A DNA stretch of 64,000 nucleotides, taken from an uncultured Lachnospiraceae bacterium. GTDB taxonomy: Bacteria; Bacillota; Clostridia; Lachnospirales; Lachnospiraceae. Under the pieces are notes generated by a model, which was not told where the DNA came from, made no database searches, and saw only the letters and a list, made by a program, of their open reading frames with translations. The stretch is from assembly GCA_947053345.1 (NCBI GenBank), contig CAMRSM010000002.1:62001-126000 (forward strand), written 5' to 3'. The translations under genes were made by a program, and so were the position numbers. This document shows, piece after piece, positions 1-8,247 of the stretch (its first letter is position 1; every line of letters begins with the position of its first letter).

Positions 1-426
1 ATCAAACGTCTCCGACATCCCGGAACAGACCACTTCCATCCTGCTTCGGAGTGATGCCCCCTGTCTCCTAAGCAGCTTCTCATTTACAAATGCCAGAAAT
101 TGGCGTTGCAGCTTATCGTCCGTCCCCGGCATGACCCGGTAATCCTGTATAGCACGCTCCGCCGCGTGCAGCTTTCCTCTGCTTAGACAAAACTGTATCC
201 ATGTCCGCTGTCTTACAAGCTCGTACTCCTTGCCATCCAGCAGAATATCATAAGAATTCATTGTTTTTCCCGCGCGCTGAACCAACGCGTCTGCAAACAG
301 CTTTTCCGGCTCTCCCCGCCCTTCCTCATACGTCCGGATCACTCCCCTGTCACAGAGTCCTTCTCCCAGTCTACTCTGACCGATGCCGGCCGTTTCCCGA
401 ATTTCTTTCAACGGTATCCCAAGCAT
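1..426 (-). CDS. XRE-type HTH regulator, N-terminal part (cut by window edge)
   Basis: The frame is open from an ATG at 426 to the left edge, giving 142 residues. AGGAGAGGG lies just upstream of the ATG. Residues 5-45 read as a lambda-repressor-like helix-turn-helix (KEIRETAGIGQSRLGEGLCD, then EEGRGEPEKLFADAL). They are followed by a helical segment (YELVRQRTWIQFCLSRGKLHAAERAI) like the start of the TPR region of large Lachnospiraceae HTH regulators. This is probably a cytoplasmic transcriptional regulator; its targets and ligand are unknown. The 3' remnant at 4250-4873 appears to be a relative. The remainder is outside the window, so it is not known whether the gene is intact. Confidence 0.7.
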   Translation of the reverse strand, partial: MLGIPLKEIRETAGIGQSRLGEGLCDRGVIRTYEEGRGEPEKLFADALVQRAGKTMNSYDILLDGKEYELVRQRTWIQFCLSRGKLHAAERAIQDYRVMPGTDDKLQRQFLAFVNEKLLRRQGASLRSRMEVVCSGMSETFD

Positions 427-501
427 ATCCCTCTCCTGTTTTTTATCTTTCTAACACTTTTTATCTTTTGTATTTATCATAATCTCATTGTTTATTTTCG
501 T

Positions 502-606
502 CTATATCATTTCAGGAATAAAATCAGGATTGACCGCCATATAAGACGAGAAGGGAGACACTTTCCATTGCTTCCTCCGTTCTCCTAGCCCGTCATCCAA
601 ACGAAC
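502..606 (-). pseudogene. 3' remnant of a third lipoprotein-family copy
   Basis: The minus-strand frame ending at TAG 502-504 contains KVSPFSSYMAVNPDF. This matches KVSPFSSYIAINPNF near the C terminus of the intact lipoprotein at 2002-2673; the DNA is also alike (ATAAGAYGAGAAGGGAGA on the plus strand). There is no start codon or upstream coding sequence, because the 610-1314 gene ends only a few bases away. This is therefore a leftover from gene-family amplification and decay. The homology is seen directly; the history is inferred. Confidence 0.6.
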
Positions 607-609
607 CGG

Positions 610-1314
610 CTAATAAAATAACGCATCCAGGACATCTTCTTTCGGCCATGCAAAAAAACGTTCCAACGCCTCCTTTGCTTCCTCCTCATCCCCAGCCCCG
701 TTGACGAGCCAATACACATAATCCCCTCTCCTCTCCCAACTCACTTTCAGGATTTCATATGGCATTTCCTTATGAAAGAACAGCCTCAGATCAACCGGAA
801 ACCCTGCCAATGGCTGCCCCTTAGACCCTAAAATATGCTGGTAGACCACAATCCTTTCCATCCCATTATTTTTGTCCACCGCAACATCCATTGCTTCAAA
901 GGAATTTATTATTTTTTGCTCACGAAAATAGGCGATGTCGATCATCCCCTGAAATTTCTTCTCCGCAAAAAGCGGGCTTTTGATTTCGCCATTAATCATG
1001 ACCTGTGTTGTCCCAATATATTCCAAATCATGCAGCGAACTATAATCTTTACCGAAATCCCGGAACACGATGGCTTCCTTCGTTCCGTTTCTCTGAAACG
1101 GGTTCGGATGAAACGATTGGCATAACAAAAAAACCATGCCAATCATAAATAAAACCAATAATGCAATGCCCCATACGAATGCTCTCTTTTTTGTCAATAT
1201 GACCCCCGATCCCAGAAACAAAACCCTGAATAATTCTATATATTTCCGACCATGCACGCTTCTTTGTAAAAGCACCATCACCCGATCAGCACTCGCATCC
1301 CCGATCACTTTCAT
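610..1314 (-). CDS. hypothetical single-pass membrane protein
   Basis: This 234-residue ORF has one clear membrane segment (about residues 46-65, WGIALLVLFMIGMVFLLC) preceded by KKR. That predicts a short cytoplasmic N terminus and a large exported C-terminal domain of about 165 residues. The first 40 residues are weakly supported. A TTG at 1197, just before TKKRAFVWG and preceded by GGGGGTC at good spacing, is a plausible alternative start. No family is recognised. It lies among decaying small lipoprotein genes, which suggests an accessory envelope function. It could be part of the same expanded locus, but no sequence similarity to them is seen. Confidence 0.55.
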   Translation of the reverse strand: MKVIGDASADRVMVLLQRSVHGRKYIELFRVLFLGSGVILTKKRAFVWGIALLVLFMIGMVFLLCQSFHPNPFQRNGTKEAIVFRDFGKDYSSLHDLEYIGTTQVMINGEIKSPLFAEKKFQGMIDIAYFREQKIINSFEAMDVAVDKNNGMERIVVYQHILGSKGQPLAGFPVDLRLFFHKEMPYEILKVSWERRGDYVYWLVNGAGDEEEAKEALERFFAWPKEDVLDALFY

Positions 1315-1348
1315 TTACATTTCTGCAAATTTACATCTCTGCCGATTA

Positions 1349-2005
1349 TCATTTTCCTGCCGCTCTGCTTTCCTCCCCGTTTCCTTCCCCGGTATCCGAA
1401 ACATAAATAAGTTTCCATGTCGGCTGTCCCGGAACATGATCCTTAAAGATAACGGCCTTGGAGGAATAAATGTCCCGAAGCAGGAAGGAATAATCTTGAT
1501 CCCGGAAATCTTCCCCCATCAAAAACCATTCCTGCTTATGATAATCCCCCTCGAAGCATTTTAAAGCATCATATTCCTCCGTCACCATCTCCCCTTCTTT
1601 TTCAAAAGACAAAATGTATTTATCATCCTTGTAAGAAAGGTCAAGAATCTGATGCCCCGGCACCTCCTGTTTTGCATCCGTACGGTCAATATAATAAATC
1701 CTTACTTTTGCATTTTCCCCCTGCTCTTGTAAATCCAGAAATTTCCTCCATAACTCCGCCTCTGCCAAAAGGCGGCTGCTTTGGGAAAACTGTTTTTCCT
1801 ACCCAAACAACAAAAAACCGCTCTCCATTACAATACACCCGTCTTCCTGCGCCATCTCCTGTGAATAGTCCGCAGGAATTTTGTCATATGAAATATAATC
1901 CGGCAAACCCTTATCCTCCCCGGATGTTTTTTTATTCCCGCATGCTGCCAAAGCACTGAAAATGCCAACAACGGTGAATAATAACAACAATGCTTTTTTT
2001 CTCAT
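1349..2005 (-). pseudogene. small lipoprotein paralogue interrupted by in-frame TAG
   Basis: Two adjacent frames, 1799-2005 and 1349-1768, are in the same phase (starts 237 bases apart) and separated by one TAG at 1799-1801. Read through, they give about 218 codons collinear with the intact neighbour at 2002-2673. Shared features are a lipoprotein signal peptide with lipobox LAAC, then SYDKIPADYSQEMAQEDGC (neighbour: PYDELPEDYSEEAAQLDGC), and later ALKCFEGDYHKQEW (neighbour: MLKCFEGDYFEKEW). The ATG overlaps the upstream stop as ATGA, suggesting translational coupling. This is most simply a nonsense-mutated copy. UAG recoding is not supported by anything else seen here. Confidence 0.7.
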
Positions 2006-2673
2006 TCATAGCCTCCCTTCTGCGGCTGTTGTGGAGTTGTAGTTTCTCCATCTGAAAAATAAATTAAATGGTAAAAATTTGGATTAATCGCTATATAAGA
2101 TGAGAAGGGAGATACTTTTAATAATTCTTTGTATTCCGCATCCAAAAAGCTTTCTTTCAGCAATACCCATTCCTTTTCAAAATAATCTCCCTCAAAGCAT
2201 TTTAACATAGCGTATTTCTCTGTGATCTCCTTCCCGTCCTTCTCATAATGTAAAAAATACGCTCCATCGTCATAAGAAAGATCAAAAACCCTTGATTTTT
2301 CTTCTTCCCACAACGCCTCCCCCTCCAAAACCGGCGGAACGAAATAATAAACAATCCGGATTTTTACCGTTTCTCCGTTTTCTACGGATTCTAAAAAATT
2401 ATTCCAAAGCCCATCCCCGGAAATTGGGGTACTCTTTTTCAAAATTTCTTCTACATATTGGAAGCTCTGGCCAAACACACTTTCACTCTCAATCACAACA
2501 CATCCGTCCAACTGTGCCGCCTCTTCGGAATAGTCCTCCGGAAGCTCATCATACGGGATATAGATCGGTAATATACCGTTATCCTCATTGTTTTTCCCGC
2601 TGACACAGGCGGCCAGATTCGCGAAAAGGACAACAGAAAATAGCAACAATATGGGCAATGTTCCTTTCTTCAT
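2002..2673 (-). CDS. small predicted lipoprotein (intact family member)
   Basis: The start is placed at the ATG at 2673 because GGAGG lies just upstream and the product then begins with a classic lipoprotein signal: MKKG, a hydrophobic stretch, and LAAC as lipobox. The open frame extends further upstream but lacks signal features. The mature protein (about 200 residues) is acidic, with YIPYDELPEDYSEEAAQ and MLKCFEGDYFEKEWVLL as blocks conserved in the broken copy at 1349-2005. It is predicted to be anchored to the outer face of the membrane. The function is unknown. It is co-oriented and overlapping with the downstream pseudogene copy. Confidence 0.7.
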   Translation of the reverse strand: MKKGTLPILLLFSVVLFANLAACVSGKNNEDNGILPIYIPYDELPEDYSEEAAQLDGCVVIESESVFGQSFQYVEEILKKSTPISGDGLWNNFLESVENGETVKIRIVYYFVPPVLEGEALWEEEKSRVFDLSYDDGAYFLHYEKDGKEITEKYAMLKCFEGDYFEKEWVLLKESFLDAEYKELLKVSPFSSYIAINPNFYHLIYFSDGETTTPQQPQKGGYE

Positions 2674-2737
2674 TGCTTCCTCCAATCTGTATGGCTGTTG
2701 CGAATCATTTTTAATCCACGGTAGCCCTTCCATAAAA

Positions 2738-3973
2738 TTATTTTTTATTGTACGAAATATAGTACCTTCCATCATAAAGGTTATACATATCATATAATGT
2801 GGTTTGATAAACACCATATGAACCCAATTTTGATATGACAGTCGTTGTTGTCATATAGGAAACCATACTTGTTCCATCCGAACCCGTTTTAGAACGCACG
2901 GAATGTGCTGGTCTTTCTTCATCATAAATAATGATATATGAATCATGCCCTGCAATTGACGTATTTGCACCTCGATTAGTAAACGCAGATGACGAAGCAT
3001 ATACTTGCGGATCCGGTAACCAGTAAATATTATCATATGAATTATCAATCCAGCAATACGAATGACAATTGTATTTGTTAGTTGCCGTTGACAACCGAAT
3101 CCACTTAGGATGCGTTGATTCAATCTGTGCGTTACAAGCATCCTGCTCTTGTTTTGATAAATCACCACTGATATACTCATAACATTCTGCTGCATCATCC
3201 TTGTCAAGACCATACAACAAATATTTTCCGACGTAACATAATGTACCTGTTCCGCTATAATTACCCGGGAAAATAGATGTTTTTACAAACCCAGCACTTA
3301 CTGTTGCGTTTATAACATCCCCTTGCAAACTTTCCGGAATTAGTTTGCCATCGATATAACCTACCCGCTCCGATAATGCCTCATAAAATGTCATTGCAGT
3401 CTTAAAGTTATCACACTTTCCTTTCTTTTCTTCATACTTATCTCCAAGTACTTCCATTAATTTTTCTGTTTGTGCCTCATCCAGAGCACTAAAAATCACT
3501 TCCGAAGAAAGCAAACTTTGCAGCATGATTTCCTTATCATAATCACTTTCTGCAAAAGGATTCCTCGTCAAACCACCAGTTGCCAACATGTCATAATCAA
3601 CGTCTAAATTTAAATAGGCACTCAACAATGTTTCTGCCACATCTTCCCTTTCCAGCAGTTCACGATAAACATTGGAAGTCATCGCCAGATGTTCCACCCC
3701 CCGCTCATATGAATCAAAAAGCATACAGTCAAGCATTAACGGATAGTCCAATGCCACCTGTACCAATTCATCCGTTGAAAGAGAATTTACCAATTCTTGC
3801 GGCATATCACATGCCCGTACCTGCTCGACATAATCCATTTCCGCCCATTCAGGATTTTCTGGTGTTACCGGATATGCATATACACCGTCTTGTGTCAACC
3901 ATTGCCCTGTATAAGATACCTTAACGCATGCCCTGTCATGATCTTGTGCCATAGTCGGAATGTTTCCCTGCAT
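2738..3973 (-). CDS. secreted protein with Cys/His-dyad (amidase/protease-like) C-terminal domain; start uncertain
   Basis: The product has 411 residues from the ATG at 3973. The helical N-terminal half is not recognised. The C-terminal part has KYNCHSYCW, WLPDP, GHDSYIIIYDEERPAHSV and VISKLGSYGVY. This order resembles secreted Gram-positive domains with NCHSYAW and a later His and SKWG, so Cys and His may form a catalytic dyad; this is inference. In-frame translation upstream of 3973 gives a signal-like stretch (TKKVVVFTLTTAIA), but no normal start codon follows the GGAGG at 4047-4051. The ATG at 4030 is in another frame, joined to this one if a run of five A residues were four. The signal peptide is therefore either frameshifted or uses an unusual start. 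Confidence 0.6.
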   Translation of the reverse strand: MQGNIPTMAQDHDRACVKVSYTGQWLTQDGVYAYPVTPENPEWAEMDYVEQVRACDMPQELVNSLSTDELVQVALDYPLMLDCMLFDSYERGVEHLAMTSNVYRELLEREDVAETLLSAYLNLDVDYDMLATGGLTRNPFAESDYDKEIMLQSLLSSEVIFSALDEAQTEKLMEVLGDKYEEKKGKCDNFKTAMTFYEALSERVGYIDGKLIPESLQGDVINATVSAGFVKTSIFPGNYSGTGTLCYVGKYLLYGLDKDDAAECYEYISGDLSKQEQDACNAQIESTHPKWIRLSTATNKYNCHSYCWIDNSYDNIYWLPDPQVYASSSAFTNRGANTSIAGHDSYIIIYDEERPAHSVRSKTGSDGTSMVSYMTTTTVISKLGSYGVYQTTLYDMYNLYDGRYYISYNKK

Positions 3974-4249
3974 CGCAATAGCAGTTGTCAGGGTGAATAC
4001 AACAACCTTCTTTGTTTTTGTATATAACCATTTACTTAGTATAAATATCCTCCTTTTTCTTTCCTAAGATTATAATGTGAAACCACTCCCCCTTCCCGAA
4101 ACAGTGCGTACTGTCCCGGTTTGGAGAAAAACCGATCCCATTGCAACACTTGTATGGATATCCATCTCCCAAAGCAAAGCATTCCGGAAAACTTCCTCCT
4201 TCTTTCCAAAGGTTGCCCTCCAATTTTACTTTGCTTCAACTGAATTATA

Positions 4250-4873
4250 TCACTTTTCCCCCACCTGCACCACGGCAAAAAGGTACCAAATGTAAAATTT
4301 TTCATCCATATGAAACTTTCCAAAACAAATCCGCCCCCAAGACGAACTCTGAGATCGGAAAGCCACCCCCCCCTGCCGAACCAACAATGTTATGTACCGT
4401 CTGGCACGCCTCAAATTTCCGGTTTCCAAATACCCTCTTGCAATGCAATATAAGAGTCTCTCATAATATTCTGCTGCTATTCTCTGTCCTACCGGGTTAA
4501 AATTCCTGTGCAACTGCCTTTTCAACAATAGGAGCAACCGCTTCATTTCCTCTCCCCCACAGTCCCAGGCAAGAGATATCAGTGCTTCCCTCTCATACTT
4601 TGTCAGCCAGCATGAAAACAATCGTTCTTTCTGTTCTCCCGGCATTGTCCAGCCAAGCATCTCCCACAGGCTTCGATCCCGCTCCCCACGTCCGATCCTG
4701 CCAAACCAAAAAGAAAGCTCTGCCCCCCAATATTTTTCGAACTGTCGGTTCACAAGTTTACTCATATCCAATTGGTCGACCAGTCTCCGATACAAATACC
4801 ACGCTCGTTCCTGCCCGCCTCTATCAAAAGCCTGTAGCATTTGCTCATATATCAAGAAAATCAAGAAAATCAT
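4250..4873 (-). pseudogene. 5'-truncated TPR-type regulator remnant next to tRNA-Glu
   Basis: About 207 residues can be read from the ATG at 4873, but this ATG has no Shine-Dalgarno and the open frame runs back through the tRNA gene, so the true N terminus appears lost. The segments YYERLLYCIARGYLETGNLRRARRY and KYEREALISLAWDCGGEEMKRLL look like the TPR/helical C-terminal half of Lachnospiraceae HTH regulators, the family of the partial gene at 1-426. There is no HTH domain. It ends 3' of the tRNA terminator, a position typical of integration or deletion scars. A short expressed protein cannot be excluded. Confidence 0.45.
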
Positions 4874-4970
4874 TTCACAAAAATGAATCGAGTCGGGGAG
4901 ATTTTCCTTACTCGCCGCGCGAACCGCGCGCCGCCTTCGCGGCTTATTTCTACTGCACGGGTCTGCGCAT

Positions 4971-5013
4971 AAAAAATACGGGCATCCGAGTTGACAAAGA
5001 ACTCGGATGCCCG
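4971..5013 (-). terminator. tRNA-Glu terminator
   Basis: A perfect 11-bp stem, GGGCATCCGAG with CTCGGATGCCC (4980-4990 and 5002-5012), is followed on the minus strand by a run of T residues. It lies directly downstream of the tRNA. Confidence 0.85.
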
Positions 5014-5023
5014 CACCTAAGAG

Positions 5024-5095
5024 CAGCCAGTAGGGGAATCGAACCCCTGTTTTCGCCGTGAGAGGGCGACGTCTTAGCCGCTTGACCAACTGGCC
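5024..5095 (-). tRNA. tRNA-Glu (anticodon CTC)
   Basis: The 72-nt cloverleaf has acceptor arms GGCCAGT and ACTGGCT, a D arm GTC/GAC around AAGCGGCTAA, an anticodon stem TCGCC/GGCGA with loop CTCTCAC (anticodon CTC) and a T arm AGGGG/CCCCT with loop TTCGATT. The discriminator base is G and CCA is not encoded. It has its own promoter and terminator. Confidence 0.95.
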
Positions 5096-5108
5096 TCATT
5101 GCTTGTTT

Positions 5109-5137
5109 ATCATACCACAGGTCAAAACAAAATGCAA
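5109..5137 (-). promoter_or_regulatory. tRNA-Glu promoter
   Basis: On the minus strand TTGCAT is followed, after 17 bases, by TATGAT, about 14 bases before the tRNA 5' end. Confidence 0.7.
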
Positions 5138-5185
5138 GTGTTTTTTTAATTTTTTTAAATTTTCTTGATAATTCACACTCTTTTC

Positions 5186-5371
5186 TCACAAACCATCAAT
5201 TTTCTGCCCTCGCCGCAGCCTTCTCTCTTTTGCCTCCTCATAGGTCAGTCCGTCGTATATCCTATATCGCTCCCATAATCGACATACGCTCCCTTTTTTG
5301 GGGCACTGCTCGGCAAACCACACGGGGATATGCCGCCCCGTCATCCTCCAGGGATGCACCCAGAATGCCAT
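5186..5371 (-). CDS. small hypothetical protein (61 aa)
   Basis: This short ORF begins 21 bases after the stop of the TrmH-like gene on the same strand. The composition looks protein-like: two CPKKG/CRLW cysteines and WERYRIYDGLTYEEAKERRL, a typical helical basic C terminus. The Shine-Dalgarno is weak (GGAAG). It could be a co-transcribed small protein; no family is recognised. A chance ORF is possible. Confidence 0.4.
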   Translation of the reverse strand: MAFWVHPWRMTGRHIPVWFAEQCPKKGSVCRLWERYRIYDGLTYEEAKERRLRRGQKIDGL

Positions 5372-5392
5372 CTTCCGAATCCGGACACAAAC

Positions 5393-6118
5393 TCAATGCG
5401 TAAACAAAAACGTCCCCACCCCGACCGCGATCGTCAGATTCAGAGAATCCACATCCGGCGACTGCGGGATCAGGATGCTGGTTCCGACATCCAGATACGA
5501 AGCGTCAAGCCCCGTCGCCTCATTTCCGAACACGAGCGAAAACAGCTTTGGCTTTGGACATTCCGAAACGGTAAGCTGCTTTCGTCCATTCAGCATGAAG
5601 GTGAAGACCTCCTGGTTCGGATTCCCGGCGCGGTACGCTGCAAAATCTTCAAAATACTGATGCCGCAGGCGAAAGATCGCCCCCATCGAGGAGCGGACGA
5701 CCTTCGGGTGGAACACATCAGCAGCAGGGCTGATCAGGGCAATGTCATAGATGCCAAAACCGACTGCAGTACGCAGGATCGTCCCGAGATTTCCCATATT
5801 GGATGGGCCTACAAGGACGATCTGGGATTTTCCCGCGTCAAGCTTTTGCTCGTATTTTTCGAATACCCCGACAACGAATACGTTTTCCTTGTCACTCAGG
5901 CGCGCAATCTGTTTATCCGATATGCGCATAGGAATGCTATTTTCCCGGCAAAGCTGTCCTAATCTTTCCGTGTCCGTGAAGGTCGAATGCACAAAAACCT
6001 CCCGCACGGCCGCCGTTTTGCTCCTGATCAGTTCAATGGTCGGGAACGCGCCCAGCGTGTACGAATAATCCGCAGATTTTTTGTAAGGTTTTACCGGCTC
6101 CCTGCCCTGTATTTCCAT
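5393..6118 (-). CDS. TrmH/SpoU-family RNA 2'-O-methyltransferase
   Basis: The start is at ATG 6118 (GGAGGCAAGG upstream), giving 241 residues. A longer frame exists but has no ribosome site. The three SpoU motifs are present in order: NMGNLGTILRTA (motif 1, knot entry and catalytic Arg), LVFGNEATGL (motif 2, SAM pocket) and DSLNLTIAVGVG (motif 3). The N-terminal approximately 90 residues form the substrate-binding part seen in rRNA methylases. It would transfer a methyl group from SAM to a ribose 2'-OH of rRNA or tRNA in the cytoplasm. The exact target nucleotide is not inferable. It is followed by the small 5186-5371 ORF. Confidence 0.85.
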   Translation of the reverse strand: MEIQGREPVKPYKKSADYSYTLGAFPTIELIRSKTAAVREVFVHSTFTDTERLGQLCRENSIPMRISDKQIARLSDKENVFVVGVFEKYEQKLDAGKSQIVLVGPSNMGNLGTILRTAVGFGIYDIALISPAADVFHPKVVRSSMGAIFRLRHQYFEDFAAYRAGNPNQEVFTFMLNGRKQLTVSECPKPKLFSLVFGNEATGLDASYLDVGTSILIPQSPDVDSLNLTIAVGVGTFLFTH

Positions 6119-6481
6119 GATCCTTGCCTCCGTTTTATATACTTGCAGAAAGATATTCCCTTCCATGCTTGAAATGAAGGAATATCCTTACGATAATTTT
6201 CATATCTCATACATTTTATCATATCTTATTGGTATCTTCCATGTAGAATGAACCGCCCTCATAAGATCGGTCATCCCTGCTCCTTATACCTGCGCGTACG
6301 GTAAACCGATTTCCATCTTTGCGCAACTTTCTTCCGGTATCCCATCCGATGTATGCTTCCACTGCCAGACATGCATCCTGACGGATTTCCTCACAGTATC
6401 CTCCTGCCGCCATACCAAGGGGCGCAGATGCTCCTGCACATGACTTAGTCAGGAGATTGCTGCCCGTTTTCCGTCTGTTTT
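6119..6481. other. intergenic region, possible gene debris
   Basis: No convincing gene is present. A 64-codon minus-strand frame (6219-6413) reads GYCEEIRQDACLAVEAYIGW, which looks coding-like but has no family, and it lies just downstream of a truncated DUF3795 fragment. The segment is best regarded as degraded sequence between the methyltransferase and decarboxylase operons. Confidence 0.4.
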
Positions 6482-6625
6482 CTACCGGTTCTTACTGCTT
6501 TCTTTTTTCCATAAAAGCCAATCCCCTGTCCGGTGCTCCTCCTCACAGCCTTTGCAGCCGCCCTTTATATAAGTCGGGCAGCAGCCGCAATAAAAACCGC
6601 ATTTACCAAGTATTTTACCGTCCAT
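6482..6625 (-). pseudogene. N-terminal fragment of a DUF3795 zinc-cluster protein
   Basis: From the ATG at 6625 the frame encodes 47 residues beginning with LGKCGFYCGCCPTYIKGGC, then KGCEEEHRTGD. This is the diagnostic cysteine-rich start of DUF3795 proteins, which normally continue with further CxxC-type pairs for 50-100 more residues. Here the reading frame degenerates after GD and stops at 6482-6484; neither other frame restores the family. It is therefore a truncated relic. It is too short to be detected as an ordinary gene. Confidence 0.55.
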
Positions 6626-6642
6626 CCGATCGCACCATCCGC

Positions 6643-6704
6643 CAAAAAAAGGGGGTGTCACCTGCTATTCTCCTAAACACAGGACGCTAGCATCCGGGAC
6701 ACCC
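6643..6704 (-). terminator. probable terminator of the decarboxylase operon
   Basis: GGGTGTC (6698-6704 on the minus strand) pairs with GACACCC (6653-6659) and is followed by a run of seven T residues. The loop is long (about 38 nt) and contains a near palindrome, GGATGCTAGCGTCC. It lies 117 bp downstream of oadA. Confidence 0.5.
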
Positions 6705-6820
6705 ACCCTCATCATTTTTATATATGCCCTTTAAAATATCAATGGCCAAAAATCAATCTTTGATCCATTTTGCCCGTACACATAAAATTTGTTTTATCCG
6801 TTTTCCGGCATCAAAAAGCC

Positions 6821-8233
6821 TTATACCGGATATGCCTTATTCTCCGTATCCGCAGCGGTCACATCCACTTTCTCCTGCTGTGCCTGACGGTATTTGAAAA
6901 ATTCCGTCGCCACCTGCGGGAACAACGCATAGGAAAGAACGTCCTCATCCTGCTGCTTCCACTGGGCGATCTCCTTCTCGTACTCCGATAGCTGAGGTTT
7001 GATCAGATCTGCCGGGCGGCAGGTGATCGGCTTCGTGTCACCAATGCACTTCTTCTGTACCTCCGGGTTAAACGGTTTTACCGTCTCGCCAAATTCGCCG
7101 GAGAGAACCTTTTTTGACTCCTTTGTTACCATCTTATAGCGCTCACCCTGCAGAACATTGAGCACTGCCTGCGTGCCAACAATCTGGGACGACGGGGTAA
7201 CAAGCGGCGGTTCACCGAAATCCTTGCGCACCCTCGGGATCTCTTCAAGCACCTGATAATATTTGTCTTCCGCATGCGCTTCCTTTAACTGCGATACGAG
7301 GTTGGAGAGCATACCGCCCGGAACCTGATACAGCAATGTCTTGATATTGACACCCATCACCTTCGGGTTCAGCAATCCGGTCTTCAATGCATCCTCCTGC
7401 ATCGGACGGAAATAATCCGCAATCTCCGCAAGCAGGTTCTGGTCAAGCCCGGTATCATACTCCGTTCCACGGAAAGTCTCCACCATGACTTCGGTCGCCG
7501 GCTGGCTCGTTCCCATCGCAAACGGTGACATAGCGGTGTCGATGATATCTGCACCCGCCTCAACCGATTTCAGATAAGTCATCGCAGCAACACCGGAAGT
7601 GTAGTGGGTATGCATCTCGATCGGAAGCTTTGTGCCCTCCTTCAACGCCTTCACGAGCTTCGTCGCCTCATACGGAACCAAAAGCCCCGCCATATCCTTG
7701 ATACAGATGGAATCCGCACCCATCTCCTCAATCTTCTTTGCCATGTCGGTCCAGTATTCGAGCGTGTAAGCATCACCCAAAGTATAAGAGAGCGCGATCT
7801 GCGCGTGCCCCTTCTCTTTGTTTGCCGCTTTCACCGCTGTCTGCAGGTTCCGCAGGTCATTAAAGCAGTCGAAAATACGGATGATGTCAATGCCGTTCGC
7901 AATCGACTTCTGCACGAAATATTCCACTACATCGTCCGCGTAATGGTTGTAACCCAAAATATTCTGGCCACGGAAAAGCATCTGCAGCTTCGTGTTTTTA
8001 AAACCGGCACGCAGCTTGCGGAGCCTCTCCCACGGGTCTTCTTTCAAAAAGCGCAGGGAAGCGTCAAACGTCGCCCCACCCCAGCACTCCACCGCATGGT
8101 ATCCCACTTTGTCCATCTTGTCTACAATCGGCAGCATCTGCTCGGTGGACATTCTTGTCGCAATCAGGGACTGATGGGCATCGCGCAAAACAGTCTCTGT
8201 AATCTTTAAAGGTTTTTTCACCTGTTCAGCCAT
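6821..8233 (-). CDS. oadA: oxaloacetate decarboxylase alpha-type carboxyltransferase subunit (OadA/PycB-like)
   Basis: The 470-residue HMGL/TIM-barrel carboxyltransferase has TETVLRDAHQSL (first metal-site Asp), GGATFDASLRFL, CIKDMAGLL (active-site Lys of this family) and the MHTHYTSG metal-binding histidines. A PYC/OADA conserved C-terminal region follows (VTPSSQIVGTQAVLNVL). It lacks the C-terminal biotin domain of single-chain OadA; a separate biotin carrier is encoded at 9747-10118. It would move CO2 between a 2-oxo acid (oxaloacetate/pyruvate pair) and biotin. AGGAGG lies 5 bases before the ATG. Three tandem palindromic elements lie between it and oadB. It could equally be a transcarboxylase 5S-type subunit. 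Confidence 0.85.
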   Translation of the reverse strand: MAEQVKKPLKITETVLRDAHQSLIATRMSTEQMLPIVDKMDKVGYHAVECWGGATFDASLRFLKEDPWERLRKLRAGFKNTKLQMLFRGQNILGYNHYADDVVEYFVQKSIANGIDIIRIFDCFNDLRNLQTAVKAANKEKGHAQIALSYTLGDAYTLEYWTDMAKKIEEMGADSICIKDMAGLLVPYEATKLVKALKEGTKLPIEMHTHYTSGVAAMTYLKSVEAGADIIDTAMSPFAMGTSQPATEVMVETFRGTEYDTGLDQNLLAEIADYFRPMQEDALKTGLLNPKVMGVNIKTLLYQVPGGMLSNLVSQLKEAHAEDKYYQVLEEIPRVRKDFGEPPLVTPSSQIVGTQAVLNVLQGERYKMVTKESKKVLSGEFGETVKPFNPEVQKKCIGDTKPITCRPADLIKPQLSEYEKEIAQWKQQDEDVLSYALFPQVATEFFKYRQAQQEKVDVTAADTENKAYPV

Positions 8234-8247
8234 TTTATTGCCTCCTA

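Noticed and set aside
1799-1801. TAG as a pyrrolysine codon
   Set aside because: No pyl genes or other TAG-readthrough cases are seen; a nonsense mutation in a duplicated accessory gene is simpler.
4250-5089. 279-codon frame starting inside tRNA-Glu
   Set aside because: The first 70 codons translate the tRNA and its terminator; only the downstream part looks protein-like, so a truncated pseudogene starting near 4873 was called.
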